From assembly GCA_902795345.1 (NCBI GenBank), contig CADBKO010000004.1, forward strand, positions 21,902 to 85,901: DNA of 64,000 nucleotides, read 5' to 3'. A program made the translations under genes and the position numbers. This document shows, one piece after another, positions 35,624-43,494 of this stretch; the stretch's first letter is position 1; every line of letters begins with the position of its first letter. The notes below the pieces were generated by a model. It was not told the DNA's origin. It searched no databases and saw only the letters and a list, made by a program, of their open reading frames with translations. The stretch is from Oscillospiraceae bacterium. GTDB lineage: Bacteria; Bacillota; Clostridia; Oscillospirales; Oscillospiraceae.

Positions 35624-36526
35624 ATGAAAATCAAAGAATCACCGAGCCGCATCGTATTCAACATCATCAACGTCATCATCATGATCGTCCTGGCCTTTGC
35701 CTGCCTGGCGCCGCTGCTGCATGTGTTCTTCGCCTCCATCAGCGACCCCATCCTTCTGACCCAGTTCCAGGGCGGCATCGTCCTGTGGCCGCTGTATGAC
35801 GCCACCCACCATCTGACCGCCAAGGGCTACACCTTCGTTCTGACCAACCCCTCCCTGATCCGCGGTTATGCCAACACCTTCTACTATGTGGCAACGGGCA
35901 GCATCCTGAGCATCCTGCTCTGCGCCGTCGGCGGCTACTGCGTATCCCGCCGCAATACCATGTGGATGAAGTACCTCACCCTGATGATGACCTTCACCAT
36001 GTTCTTCGGCGGCGGCATGATCCCCACCTACATGGTCAACAAATACCTGGGCATCGTCAATACCCGTTGGGTCATGGTCCTCATGGGCCTGGTGAGCGTC
36101 TTCAACATCATCATCGTGCGTACCGCCTTCCAGGCGATCCCCGCCAGCCTGGAGGAATCCGCCCAGCTGGACGGCGCGGGCCACATGACCATCCTCTTCA
36201 AGATCACCTTCCCCCTGGCCAAGGCCACCATCGCCGTTATCGCCCTGTTCTACGCCGTGGGCAAGTGGAATGAATACCTGACCGCTGCCATCTACCTGAC
36301 CAACCGGAACCTCTATCCTCTGCAGCTGATCCTCCGTGAGATCCTGGTGCAGGATTCCGGCCAGACCGTCTTCGACGTCGGTGATCAGGCCAGCAGTTAC
36401 AGCCAGTTCAAGAAGCTGCTGCAATACTCCACCGTCATTTTCGCCACCCTGCCTATCCTCTGCGTCTACCCCTTCGTGCAGAAGTATTTCGTCAAGGGCG
36501 TCATGATCGGCTCCATCAAGGGCTAA
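35624..36526 (+). CDS. Carbohydrate ABC transporter permease, YtcP type
   Basis: The 300-residue MalG-like permease has about six spans and the EAA loop LEESAQLDGAGHMTILFKITFPL. It forms the second half of the membrane channel with the gene 19 nt upstream. The ATG at 35624 follows AAAGGAGGA. A strong terminator follows, so the solute-binding protein must be encoded elsewhere; the ATPase in this transporter class is often a shared MsmK-like protein. Confidence 0.88.
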   Translation: MKIKESPSRIVFNIINVIIMIVLAFACLAPLLHVFFASISDPILLTQFQGGIVLWPLYDATHHLTAKGYTFVLTNPSLIRGYANTFYYVATGSILSILLCAVGGYCVSRRNTMWMKYLTLMMTFTMFFGGGMIPTYMVNKYLGIVNTRWVMVLMGLVSVFNIIIVRTAFQAIPASLEESAQLDGAGHMTILFKITFPLAKATIAVIALFYAVGKWNEYLTAAIYLTNRNLYPLQLILREILVQDSGQTVFDVGDQASSYSQFKKLLQYSTVIFATLPILCVYPFVQKYFVKGVMIGSIKG

Positions 36527-36536
36527 AAGAAAACGT

Positions 36537-36574
36537 AAAACCGGCGGATGCGTTTTTCGCATCCGCCGGTTTTT
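36537..36574. terminator. Bidirectional terminator after the permease genes
   Basis: AAAACCGGCGGATGCG pairs with CGCATCCGCCGGTTTT over a T-rich loop and runs into T residues on both strands. A second perfect hairpin GTCGGCCCGAAGC/GCTTCGGGCCGAC (36580-36609) lies just after it, next to the epsC stop. Confidence 0.9.
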
Positions 36575-36614
36575 GCAGTGTCGGCCCGAAGCTGCTGCTT
36601 CGGGCCGACCCCAT

Positions 36615-37481
36615 TTATCCTTCCTTGTTCCGGCTCTGGGTGGCAAAGGAGGCCAGCACCGTTTCCCCGGCGGGAACGGAGTGGGTGAGCCAGACGTTGC
36701 CGCCGATCACGCAGTCGTCACCAATGACGGTGCTGCCCCCCAGCACCGTGGCCCCGGCATAGATCACCACGTTGTTGCCGATGTCCGGGTGCCGCTTGAT
36801 GCCCTTCACCAGGCTGCCGTCCGGGTTCACGTCGAAGCTCTTGGCACCCAGGGTCACGCCCTGGTAGAGCTTCACATGATGGCCGATGGTGGTGGTCTCC
36901 CCGATGACGACGCCGGTGCCGTGGTCGATGAAGAACCAGGGGCCGATCTCCGCGCCGGGGTGAATGTCGATGCCGGTGACCTGGTGGGCGTATTCCGTCA
37001 TCATCCGGGGCAGGATGGGCACCCCCATCTTATAGAGCTTGTGGGCGATGCGGAAAACGCTGATGGCCTGGAAAGCGGGGTAGGTGAGCATGATCTCGTC
37101 TGTGCTTTTGGCCGCCGGGTCGCCCCGGTAGGCGGCTTCCACGTCCTTGTCCAGGGTGGCCTTGATGACGGGCAGCTCCCGGATCAGCTCCAGGGCCGAT
37201 TCCTCATAGGGCCCGGCGTAGGGCTGCACCTTGCGCAGGGCCTGCTGCAAAAGGACAAAGGCATTCTGCAGGCTCAGCACGCAGACGTCGCTGTGCCGCC
37301 GCCCGTCCTTGTCGCCGCTGAAAATGTGGGGGTACATCGCCGTGCGCAGGTGGAGCAGCAGCTCCACCGCCATCTCCCGCAGCCCCGCGTAAGAGGCGCT
37401 GCTGCCGTGGTCCTCCTCGCCGGTGAGCGCCACGGCGGTTTGCAGGAGGGACTGATGCCAGTCTTGATAATTCTGTTCCAT
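36615..37481 (-). CDS. epsC: Serine O-acetyltransferase
   Basis: The 288-residue protein joins an N-terminal helical domain to a left-handed parallel beta helix of hexapeptide repeats (from about 190: IDIHPGAEIGPWFFIDHGTGVVIGETTTIG, then LYQGVTLGAK and KRHPDIGNNVVIYAGATVLGG). The DHGTGVVIGE motif is diagnostic of serine acetyltransferases. It makes O-acetylserine for cysteine synthesis. Its promoter is back to back with that of the flavoenzyme gene. Confidence 0.93.
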   Translation of the reverse strand: MEQNYQDWHQSLLQTAVALTGEEDHGSSASYAGLREMAVELLLHLRTAMYPHIFSGDKDGRRHSDVCVLSLQNAFVLLQQALRKVQPYAGPYEESALELIRELPVIKATLDKDVEAAYRGDPAAKSTDEIMLTYPAFQAISVFRIAHKLYKMGVPILPRMMTEYAHQVTGIDIHPGAEIGPWFFIDHGTGVVIGETTTIGHHVKLYQGVTLGAKSFDVNPDGSLVKGIKRHPDIGNNVVIYAGATVLGGSTVIGDDCVIGGNVWLTHSVPAGETVLASFATQSRNKEG

Positions 37482-37539
37482 GTTTTCTCCCTCGGAAATA
37501 GCGGGCCTATCCCGCCCGCCGGAAGTATCTCATACTGAC

Positions 37540-37568
37540 AATATATGCGCCGGGAGGGAAAGTGTCAA
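37540..37568 (-). promoter_or_regulatory. Promoter of epsC
   Basis: Minus strand TTGACA (37563-37568), 17 nt, TATATT (37540-37545). No T-box or cysteine-rich leader peptide is seen in the roughly 50-nt leader. Confidence 0.75.
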
Positions 37569-37598
37569 TAAAAACATGGGGGAGAAAGCCTTCCGCGG

Positions 37599-37628
37599 TT
37601 TACACCGGCCCCGGCTCTATGATAAAAT
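37599..37628 (+). promoter_or_regulatory. Promoter of the OYE-type flavoenzyme
   Basis: TTTACA (37599-37604), 18 nt, TAAAAT (37623-37628); a second TATAAT lies at 37634-37639. Confidence 0.45.
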
Positions 37629-37676
37629 ACAAAATATAATATGCATCCTCGGGATGCCTGAGAAAGGATGAAACAA

Positions 37677-39668
37677 ATGGGCTCCAAATACTCCCATGTT
37701 TTCTCTCCCATCCGCATCCGCGGCGTGGATTTCAAGAACCGCATCGAGCTTGCGCCCCCCTCCCTGAACCTGTGCAGCCCCGACCATCTGGTGACGGACG
37801 CCTTTGTGGACCTGAACCGCTCCATCGCCCACGGCGGCGCCGCCATCATCTCCGTGGGCAACGTCATGGTGGACATCGAGGACTGCATGAATGAGGAATT
37901 GCAGCTGGACATGAGCAGCGACGACTGCATCCTGCCCATGAGCAAATTCGCCCTTATGTGCGAGGGCTTTGGGGCCCATGCCTCCCTGGAGATCAACCAC
38001 GGCGGCAAGGACAGCCAGTTCTTCCGCACCGGCAAGCCCGCCTACGCCCCCTCCTCCTATTATTCCAGCTGGGAGCTGCAAAGCGCCCGGGAGATGGGCC
38101 GGGAACCCCTGAAGACCATCGAAATGAGCATCGACAAGATCCATGAGACCGTGGAGAAATTCGGCCAGGCGGCCCTGCGGGCCAAGAAGGCGGGCATGAA
38201 GATGTGCATGATCCACTGCGGCCATGCCAACCTCATCAGCCAGTTCTCCAGCCCCCTCTACAACCACCGCACCGACGAATACGGCGGCAGCCTGGAAAAC
38301 CGGACCCGGTTCACCATCGAGGTGCTGGATCGGGTGCGGGAGCTCTGCGGCGAGGATTTCGTCATCGAGGCCCGGGTCTCCGCCGACGAGATCATTCCCG
38401 GCGGCATGAAGTATGACGAGACCCTGAAATACATCGCCCTTATCAAGGATAAGATCGACATCCTCCATGTCTCCGCAGGCATCCACGGGGAATTTGCCTA
38501 TATGAAGTATTGGTGGCAGAACTACATGATGGATCGGGAATTCAACGTCCATTATGCCGCCTCCATCAAAAAGGAGTTCCCCGATCTGCTCATCAACACC
38601 GTGGGCAGCATCATGAGCATCGACCGGGCCGAGGAGATCATCGCCTCCGGCAAGGCGGATTTCGTCTCCATGTGCCGTCCCCTGCTGGCGGACCCGGAAA
38701 TGCCCCGGAAGTACGCCGAGGGCAGGGAGGAGGACCATCGTCCCTGCCTCCGCTGCCAGAACTGCGCCGGTCCCGCCCACCGGTCCATCATCTGCGCCGT
38801 CAACCCCTTCCTGGGCCGGGAGCGGGAATTCCCCCTGGGCAAGGTGCCCAAGGCGGAGGAGAAGAAAAAGATCGCCGTGGTGGGCGGCGGCCCCGGCGGT
38901 ATCACCGCGGCCCAGGTCCTCTGCGCCCGGGGCCATGACGTGACCCTCTATGAGAAGTCGGACCGTCTGGGCGGCGCTCTCGTCTATGCGGCCCTGCCTT
39001 CCTTCAAGCAGGACATGGCGGATTATGTAAAGTACCTGGTGCGCCAGGCCTATAAGTGCGGCGCAAAGATCCTTCTGAATACCACGGCCACCCGGGAGAT
39101 GCTGGAGCAGGAGGGCTATGACGGCGTGATCGTGGCCATCGGCGCGGAGCCCCTGGTGCCCAGGCTGCCCGGCATCGACCTGCCCCATGTCTTCTGGGCC
39201 CCGGAAGCGGACGCGGGGGAGAAGCCCTGCGGCCAGAAGGTAGTGGTGGTGGGCGCGGGCGCCGTGGGCCTGGAAGCCGCCATCGACCTGAAAAAGGCGG
39301 GGAAGGACGTCACCGTGATCGAGATGCTGGATACCTACGCCAGCCTCAACAAGTCCGCCCACGGCGGCGCTGCGGAATTCCTGGCCCTCATAAAGGAAAT
39401 GGAGCTGGATGTGCGCCTGGGCCACAAGCTGCTGGAGGTCACGCCGGAGGCGGTGATCTGCGAGAATACCGCCACCGGGGAGAAGGTCAGCCTTCCGGCG
39501 GACACCGTGCTGCTGGCCATGGGCGTCAAGGCCAAGTGGGCCGAGGCGGACGAGCTGCGCCGCGCCTGCCCGGAGACCAACTCCTTCCTCATCGGGGACT
39601 GCCTCTATGTGGGCAGCAACGTGGCGGCGGCCACCTCCGGGGCCCTTTCCGCGGCGGCCTATCTGTGA
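37677..39668 (+). CDS. NADH:flavin oxidoreductase with FAD/NAD domain (2,4-dienoyl-CoA reductase/BaiCD-like)
   Basis: The 663-residue protein has an N-terminal old-yellow-enzyme FMN barrel (about 1-340; NRIELAPPSLNL, LEINHGGKDSQF, HCGHANLISQFSSPLYNHRTDEYGGSLENR). The 4Fe-4S cysteine cluster CLRCQNC and downstream Cys follow, then an FAD/NAD(P) domain opening with IAVVGGGPGGITAAQVL. Relatives reduce enoates, dienoyl-CoA or bile-acid intermediates in anaerobes. I prefer the ATG at 37677 because AAAGG is too close to the one at 37668. It is a single-gene unit and its substrate is unknown. Confidence 0.88.
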   Translation: MGSKYSHVFSPIRIRGVDFKNRIELAPPSLNLCSPDHLVTDAFVDLNRSIAHGGAAIISVGNVMVDIEDCMNEELQLDMSSDDCILPMSKFALMCEGFGAHASLEINHGGKDSQFFRTGKPAYAPSSYYSSWELQSAREMGREPLKTIEMSIDKIHETVEKFGQAALRAKKAGMKMCMIHCGHANLISQFSSPLYNHRTDEYGGSLENRTRFTIEVLDRVRELCGEDFVIEARVSADEIIPGGMKYDETLKYIALIKDKIDILHVSAGIHGEFAYMKYWWQNYMMDREFNVHYAASIKKEFPDLLINTVGSIMSIDRAEEIIASGKADFVSMCRPLLADPEMPRKYAEGREEDHRPCLRCQNCAGPAHRSIICAVNPFLGREREFPLGKVPKAEEKKKIAVVGGGPGGITAAQVLCARGHDVTLYEKSDRLGGALVYAALPSFKQDMADYVKYLVRQAYKCGAKILLNTTATREMLEQEGYDGVIVAIGAEPLVPRLPGIDLPHVFWAPEADAGEKPCGQKVVVVGAGAVGLEAAIDLKKAGKDVTVIEMLDTYASLNKSAHGGAAEFLALIKEMELDVRLGHKLLEVTPEAVICENTATGEKVSLPADTVLLAMGVKAKWAEADELRRACPETNSFLIGDCLYVGSNVAAATSGALSAAAYL

Positions 39669-39734
39669 CGGGCATTTCCCGGGAAATCCGGCCTAATTTT
39701 GTGACAGTTTTTGCATTTTAGGCTCCACAGTATA

Positions 39735-39763
39735 TTGATATTTATAACGAAAACTGATATACT
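39735..39763 (+). promoter_or_regulatory. Promoter of the HU gene
   Basis: TTGATA (39735-39740), 17 nt, TATACT (39758-39763). Confidence 0.75.
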
Positions 39764-39806
39764 GAGCATGCAGACAATCAGTACCAACAGAAAAGAGGAT
39801 GTAATA

Positions 39807-40082
39807 ATGAACAAACAGGAGCTCATCAAGAAAGTTGCCGCGGATGCCGGCATCACCCAGAAGCAGGCTCTTGCCGCCCTGGAAAGCACTCTGGCGGCTA
39901 TTAAGGCCAGCGTTGCCGATGGTCAGAAGGTTCAGCTCATCGGCTTCGGCACTTTCGAGAGCAAGAAGCGCGAAGCCCGCGAGGGCCGCAATCCCCGCAC
40001 CGGCAAGACCGTCAAGATCGAGGCTGCCGTGCTCCCCGTTTTCAAGGCCGGCAAGGCATTCAAGGACGAAGTCAACAAGTAA
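39807..40082 (+). CDS. hup: HU family DNA-binding protein
   Basis: The 91-residue histone-like protein compacts and bends DNA. It has the HU pattern MNKQELIKKVAADAGITQKQALAALESTL, then VQLIGFGTFESKKREAREGRNPRTGKTVKI with the DNA-binding arm, and ends AFKDEVNK. The ATG at 39807 follows AAGAGGA. It is monocistronic with its own promoter and terminator. Codon use looks more biased than its neighbours, as expected for an abundant protein. Confidence 0.95.
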   Translation: MNKQELIKKVAADAGITQKQALAALESTLAAIKASVADGQKVQLIGFGTFESKKREAREGRNPRTGKTVKIEAAVLPVFKAGKAFKDEVNK

Positions 40083-40104
40083 GCTATTCTCCATAATGTT
40101 CCCA

Positions 40105-40130
40105 GCCCCGGGGCCGCGCGGTCCCGGGGC
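40105..40130 (+). terminator. Terminator of the HU gene
   Basis: GCCCCGGG/CCCGGGGC stem followed by ATTTTAT. Confidence 0.8.
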
Positions 40131-40195
40131 ATTTTATGTGGGACGCTATTTAATATAGCATAAGAAACATTTATAGCGTTGCTATCTTATAATAT

Positions 40196-40224
40196 TTGAC
40201 AAGGCGCAGAACGGGAGTTATAAT
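40196..40224 (+). promoter_or_regulatory. Perfect consensus promoter of the DUF2148 gene
   Basis: TTGACA (40196-40201), 17 nt, TATAAT (40219-40224). A second TATAAT at 40188-40193 may belong to a weaker tandem promoter. Confidence 0.8.
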
Positions 40225-40245
40225 GCTGTAAAAGGAGTGATTCTG

Positions 40246-40785
40246 TTGAAGATCGAAAGCCTCCGGGCGGAGGAAGCCGCGGTCCTTGCGGCGGCCCAGG
40301 CCATGTGCGCCGCGGCGCGGACTGCGCCGAAGGCCTGCGGCATCGACAAGCTGGACAGCGCGATCCTCACCGGTGCGGATAAGGATGCGCTCAGCGCCGA
40401 GATGCGCCGTATCGCCCAGGTGGACGGGGACGCCTTTTTCATCCGGGATGCGGAGAATGTGGACGCCAGCCAGGTCGTGGTCCTGATCGGGGCGGAGGAG
40501 AAGCCCCGGGGCGTGGACCGGGTCTGTTCCCTCTGCGGCTGGGATGGCTGCGCCGACTGCGTGAAGCATGGGGGCAAGTGCATCATGAACAGCGTGGACC
40601 TGGGCATCGCCGTGGGCAGCGCCGTTTCCGTGGCCGCCGACCTGCGCATCGACAACCGGATCATGTTCACCGCGGGCAAGGCGGCGGCCTCTCTTGGCCT
40701 GCTGGGGGACAAAAAGCTGATCTTCGGCATCCCTCTTTCCGTCAGCGGGAAATCCCCGTATTTCGACCGTAAATTCAACCGCTGA
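40246..40785 (+). CDS. DUF2148 (ferredoxin domain-containing) protein
   Basis: The 179-residue protein matches DUF2148: ACGIDKLDSAILTGADKDAL, then a cysteine cluster CSLCGWDGCADCVKHGGKC, and a C-terminal GIAVGSAVSVAADLRIDNRIMFTAGKAA segment. The cysteines probably hold an Fe-S centre; the role is unknown. The TTG at 40246 is chosen since AAAGGAG ends 9 nt before it; a GTG at 40237 would touch the ribosome site. The perfect promoter suggests strong expression. Confidence 0.82.
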   Translation: MKIESLRAEEAAVLAAAQAMCAAARTAPKACGIDKLDSAILTGADKDALSAEMRRIAQVDGDAFFIRDAENVDASQVVVLIGAEEKPRGVDRVCSLCGWDGCADCVKHGGKCIMNSVDLGIAVGSAVSVAADLRIDNRIMFTAGKAAASLGLLGDKKLIFGIPLSVSGKSPYFDRKFNR

Positions 40786-40801
40786 GGAGGCGGTTACAAG
40801 A

Positions 40802-40824
40802 CGGACCGCTTCCGAAGCGGTCCG
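40802..40824 (+). other. Hairpin between the DUF2148 gene and the YegP gene
   Basis: CGGACCGCTT/AAGCGGTCCG forms a tight stem without a T run, 20 nt before the YegP start. It may trim or stabilise the mRNA. Confidence 0.4.
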
Positions 40825-40844
40825 AATACAGAGGAGGAATTATA

Positions 40845-41213
40845 ATGGGCAAGTTTGTTATCAAGACCGGCAAGTCCGGCGTGCGCTTCAATCTGCTGGC
40901 CGGCAACGGCCAGGTCATCGGCACCAGCGAGATCTACAAGGCCGATGCCAGCTGCCTCAACGGGATCGACAGCGTTCGCCGCTGCTCCGCTGGCGGCATC
41001 CAGGACCTGACCGACGAAGGCGCCGAGAAGGTCAAGCACCCCAAGTTCGAGGTGTACCAGGATAAGGCCGGGGAATACCGCTTCCGCCTGAAGGCCCGCA
41101 ACGGAGAAATCATTCTTGCTTCTGAGGGCTACAAGGACAAGAAGAGCTGCCTGAACGGCATTGAGAGCGTGAAGAAGAACGCTCCCGAAGCGGAGATTAC
41201 CCGGGCGGAGTAA
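40845..41213 (+). CDS. YegP family protein (two DUF1508 repeats)
   Basis: The 122-residue protein has two copies of the DUF1508 unit: FVIKTGKSGVRFNLLAGNGQVIGTSEIYKADASCLNGIDSV and FEVYQDKAGEYRFRLKARNGEIILASEGYKDKKSCLNGIESV. Both have the aromatic-rich strand and the SxxLNGIxSV end. YegP proteins are small cytoplasmic proteins of unknown function. The ATG at 40845 follows GAGGAGG. It is probably read from the DUF2148 promoter. Confidence 0.92.
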   Translation: MGKFVIKTGKSGVRFNLLAGNGQVIGTSEIYKADASCLNGIDSVRRCSAGGIQDLTDEGAEKVKHPKFEVYQDKAGEYRFRLKARNGEIILASEGYKDKKSCLNGIESVKKNAPEAEITRAE

Positions 41214-41230
41214 GCGAGCGATGAACCGAC

Positions 41231-41258
41231 AGGGCCTGCTGCAAGCGCAGCAGGCCCT
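41231..41258. terminator. Terminator after the YegP gene
   Basis: AGGGCCTGCTGC/GCAGCAGGCCCT with CTTTTATG on the plus strand; it also faces the end of the converging XRE gene. Confidence 0.85.
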
Positions 41259-41261
41259 CTT

Positions 41262-42170
41262 TTATGCATTCTCCACCGCTTTTGAGAAGACGACGGAGAA
41301 ACAATGGATCTCATCGTTGTCCGGCGGGCCGAAACCGCCCGGTTCCAGGTCCGACAGTTCGAAGCTTCGCAGATACTCCCGCCCATAGCTCACCGCCAGC
41401 AGGCAATATTCCCGCCCGTCCTCCAGACCATAGACCGCATCCCCCTCGGAAGCACTGCGGATGCAGCCGTCCCAGCTTTCCCCGTCCTCCGGGGCGGGGA
41501 GGGCCGTGCTGAATTTGGAGCTGTCACCGGCCAGGAGGAAGCGGATCTCACGGCGGGAATAGTCCGGGATCAGGCCAATGATCCCTTCCCGCAGGAACTC
41601 CTCTGCCGGGCTGGAAGCGATGGCGCTCCTGGAAACCAGGGCTCCCTCCCGGTATACGGTATACCAGATCGTCATTTCCTGAAAGCTTCCATCTGTGGTA
41701 TAGCGGAAAAGATAAGCGCCATCCACGCCGGAAAGCAGCTCTGCCGTCTTTTGCTCGGCGCTGTCCTTGGGGAAGGGAAGAATCCGGTTTTTCTCCAGCC
41801 GGGCATCCGCCGTCAGCACCCAGCTCAGCACGCCGCCCAGAAGCAGCGCCGCAGCCGCCAGGGCGGCAATGATCCTTATCAGACGCTTGCGGCGGCTTTT
41901 GCCGTCCTTGCTGACAGAGAGCAGGTTTTCTTCCGAGCGCTCGGGCAGGCTCTGCTCGTCCAGGTCCTCTCCCGCAAAGAACTCGTTCAGGGAGATGCCC
42001 AGTATGCCGCAGAGCTCCCGATAGACGGAAACGTCCGGGAGACAGACGCCCCGTTCCCATTTGGAAACGGATTTGTCGCTCATGCCCAGCTTCTCCGCCA
42101 GCTCCCGCTGGGTCAGCCCCAGGCTCTTCCGCTTTCCGGCGATGTAAGTGCCGATCTTCTGCAGATCCAT
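41262..42170 (-). CDS. XRE-family regulator with a membrane-anchored sensor part
   Basis: The 302-residue protein starts with an XRE helix-turn-helix (about 5-60; IAGKRKSLGLTQRELAEKLGMSDKSVSKWERG). A basic stretch and one membrane span (about 99-119; IIAALAAAALLLGGVLSWVL) follow, and then an outer domain of about 180 residues with no recognised family. Such proteins are thought to link an extracellular signal to DNA binding. The ATG at 42170 follows GAGGTG. A GCGC-CAAAA-GCGC dyad at 42199-42211 could be its own operator. Confidence 0.82.
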   Translation of the reverse strand: MDLQKIGTYIAGKRKSLGLTQRELAEKLGMSDKSVSKWERGVCLPDVSVYRELCGILGISLNEFFAGEDLDEQSLPERSEENLLSVSKDGKSRRKRLIRIIAALAAAALLLGGVLSWVLTADARLEKNRILPFPKDSAEQKTAELLSGVDGAYLFRYTTDGSFQEMTIWYTVYREGALVSRSAIASSPAEEFLREGIIGLIPDYSRREIRFLLAGDSSKFSTALPAPEDGESWDGCIRSASEGDAVYGLEDGREYCLLAVSYGREYLRSFELSDLEPGGFGPPDNDEIHCFSVVFSKAVENA

Positions 42171-42255
42171 GGTTTCACCTCATTTCTGCTCCCATTCTGC
42201 GCCAAAAGCGCAAAAAAGGACACCCCTCGGTGGTAGAATCGGCGGAAAAACGAAG

Positions 42256-42290
42256 AAAAAACGCTCTGACGGCAACGTCAGAGCGTTTTT
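42256..42290. terminator. Terminator after the CoA-ligase gene
   Basis: AAAAAACGCTCTGACG pairs with CGTCAGAGCGTTTTT over GCAA; T runs on both strands. The stop codon of the converging minus-strand gene lies inside the stem. Confidence 0.85.
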
Positions 42291-43303
42291 ACCATTCTCT
42301 TCTGCGCCGAGGGCGGGATCACGCCGGGGATCACTTCCACCGTCAGTGCCGGCCATTTCTCCAGCAGAAGCGCCCGGAGCGTTTCCGGATCGCCCCCCTC
42401 CGCCGTCACCGTCAGTTTTCCGTCCCGGAATTCGGCGGCATAGTCCAGCACCTCGTCCCGCGTCAGCAGGAGTTCGTCCAGGGCATAGATGCTGACGGGT
42501 TTCCTGATTTCCGTCACCCGGCCCAGCACCCGGTCCAGCCGCGGCCCCGGATTCCCGCAGGGACAGACTCCCGGCAGCAGGCGGCTGATGTCCCCGGTGC
42601 GGTAGCGCCTCAGGGGCATGGCCTCCCGGCGCAGGGTGGTGAAGACGATCTCCCCCCACTGTCCCTCCGGCAGGTTTTCCCCCGTGTCCGGGTCCACGAT
42701 CTCCACCTGCAGCTCGCTTGCGCGGATATGCTGCCCCAGCAGCAGGGGGCACTGCACCGCAAAGCCCAGGCCGCTTTCCGTGAGCCCGTAGTGGGAAAAG
42801 ACCTTGGTCTGCCAAAGCCGGGTGATGGTCTCCTTGGCCGCCAGGGATACATAGTCGGCGCTGAGCAGCACCGATTTGGGCCGCAGCTCCGGCGTCGTCA
42901 GGGCCAGCCTCCGGACCATGACCGGCAGGCCCACTAGGGTGTCCGGCCGCAGTGCACGCAGGGCCTGGGCCGTCTCCCCGTAATCCCGGGGCAGGCAGAG
43001 CAGGCTGGGCTGGGCGCCCAGCTCCCGCAGCCCCTCCTCCAGCAGCCGCCCCACCCCGTCGGGGGAGGGGCTTCCCAGAAGGATAGCCACCTTGTCGCCC
43101 GGCTCACAGAGCCAGCGCATCCCATCCCGGAAAAAGTCCTTTGTTCGCTGCAAGTCCCCGGCGGTGAAGTAGAGCCGCTTCCCGGCCCCGGTGCTGCCGG
43201 AGGTGGAGAGGGTCACGATCCTTTGGATCTCCCCGGCCCCCACCTTCACATAGTCCCGCCCGTGGGAAGCCAGATCCTCCGCCGTGGTGAAATCGCCCCT
43301 CAT
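42278..43303 (-). CDS. AMP-forming CoA ligase-like protein (phenylacetate-CoA ligase/CapK type)
   Basis: The 341-residue adenylate-forming enzyme shows the ATP loop TLSTSGSTGAGKRL, the HYGLTESGLGFAVQC motif, YRTGDISRLLPGVCPCG and a C-terminal KRMVKTL. It resembles phenylacetate-CoA ligases but is shorter at the N-terminus. From memory, NCBI names such proteins the DVU_1553 family. It overlaps the zinc-ribbon gene by 4 nt and ends a three-gene operon, so its substrate is likely processed with the redox protein upstream. Confidence 0.78.
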   Translation of the reverse strand: MRGDFTTAEDLASHGRDYVKVGAGEIQRIVTLSTSGSTGAGKRLYFTAGDLQRTKDFFRDGMRWLCEPGDKVAILLGSPSPDGVGRLLEEGLRELGAQPSLLCLPRDYGETAQALRALRPDTLVGLPVMVRRLALTTPELRPKSVLLSADYVSLAAKETITRLWQTKVFSHYGLTESGLGFAVQCPLLLGQHIRASELQVEIVDPDTGENLPEGQWGEIVFTTLRREAMPLRRYRTGDISRLLPGVCPCGNPGPRLDRVLGRVTEIRKPVSIYALDELLLTRDEVLDYAAEFRDGKLTVTAEGGDPETLRALLLEKWPALTVEVIPGVIPPSAQKRMVKTL

Positions 43304-43491
43304 TTATCCTCCAGGGCGGCCTCCACCTCGGCCATGCGCCCCTCGGCCAGAGCTTCGGAGATGAAAACCTTGCCGCACTTGGGGCAGACGGGCACCTCAT
43401 GGCTGAAGGAGCGGTTCATATACTCGAAGACCACCGCCTTCTTCACCAGGGGGACGCCGCATTTGAAGCATTTCCAGTTCATTTCGTCCAT
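43300..43491 (-). CDS. Small zinc-ribbon protein (DVU_1557-like redox protein)
   Basis: The 63-residue protein has two CxxC pairs (C8/C11 in WKCFKCGV and C36/C39 in VCPKCGKV), suitable for a zinc ribbon or rubredoxin-like site, and an acidic C-terminus. From memory it matches the small 'DVU_1557 family redox protein'. It lies 4 nt from the oxidoreductase gene and overlaps the ligase gene, so the three are translated together. Confidence 0.75.
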   Translation of the reverse strand: MDEMNWKCFKCGVPLVKKAVVFEYMNRSFSHEVPVCPKCGKVFISEALAEGRMAEVEAALEDK

Positions 43492-43494
43492 GTC

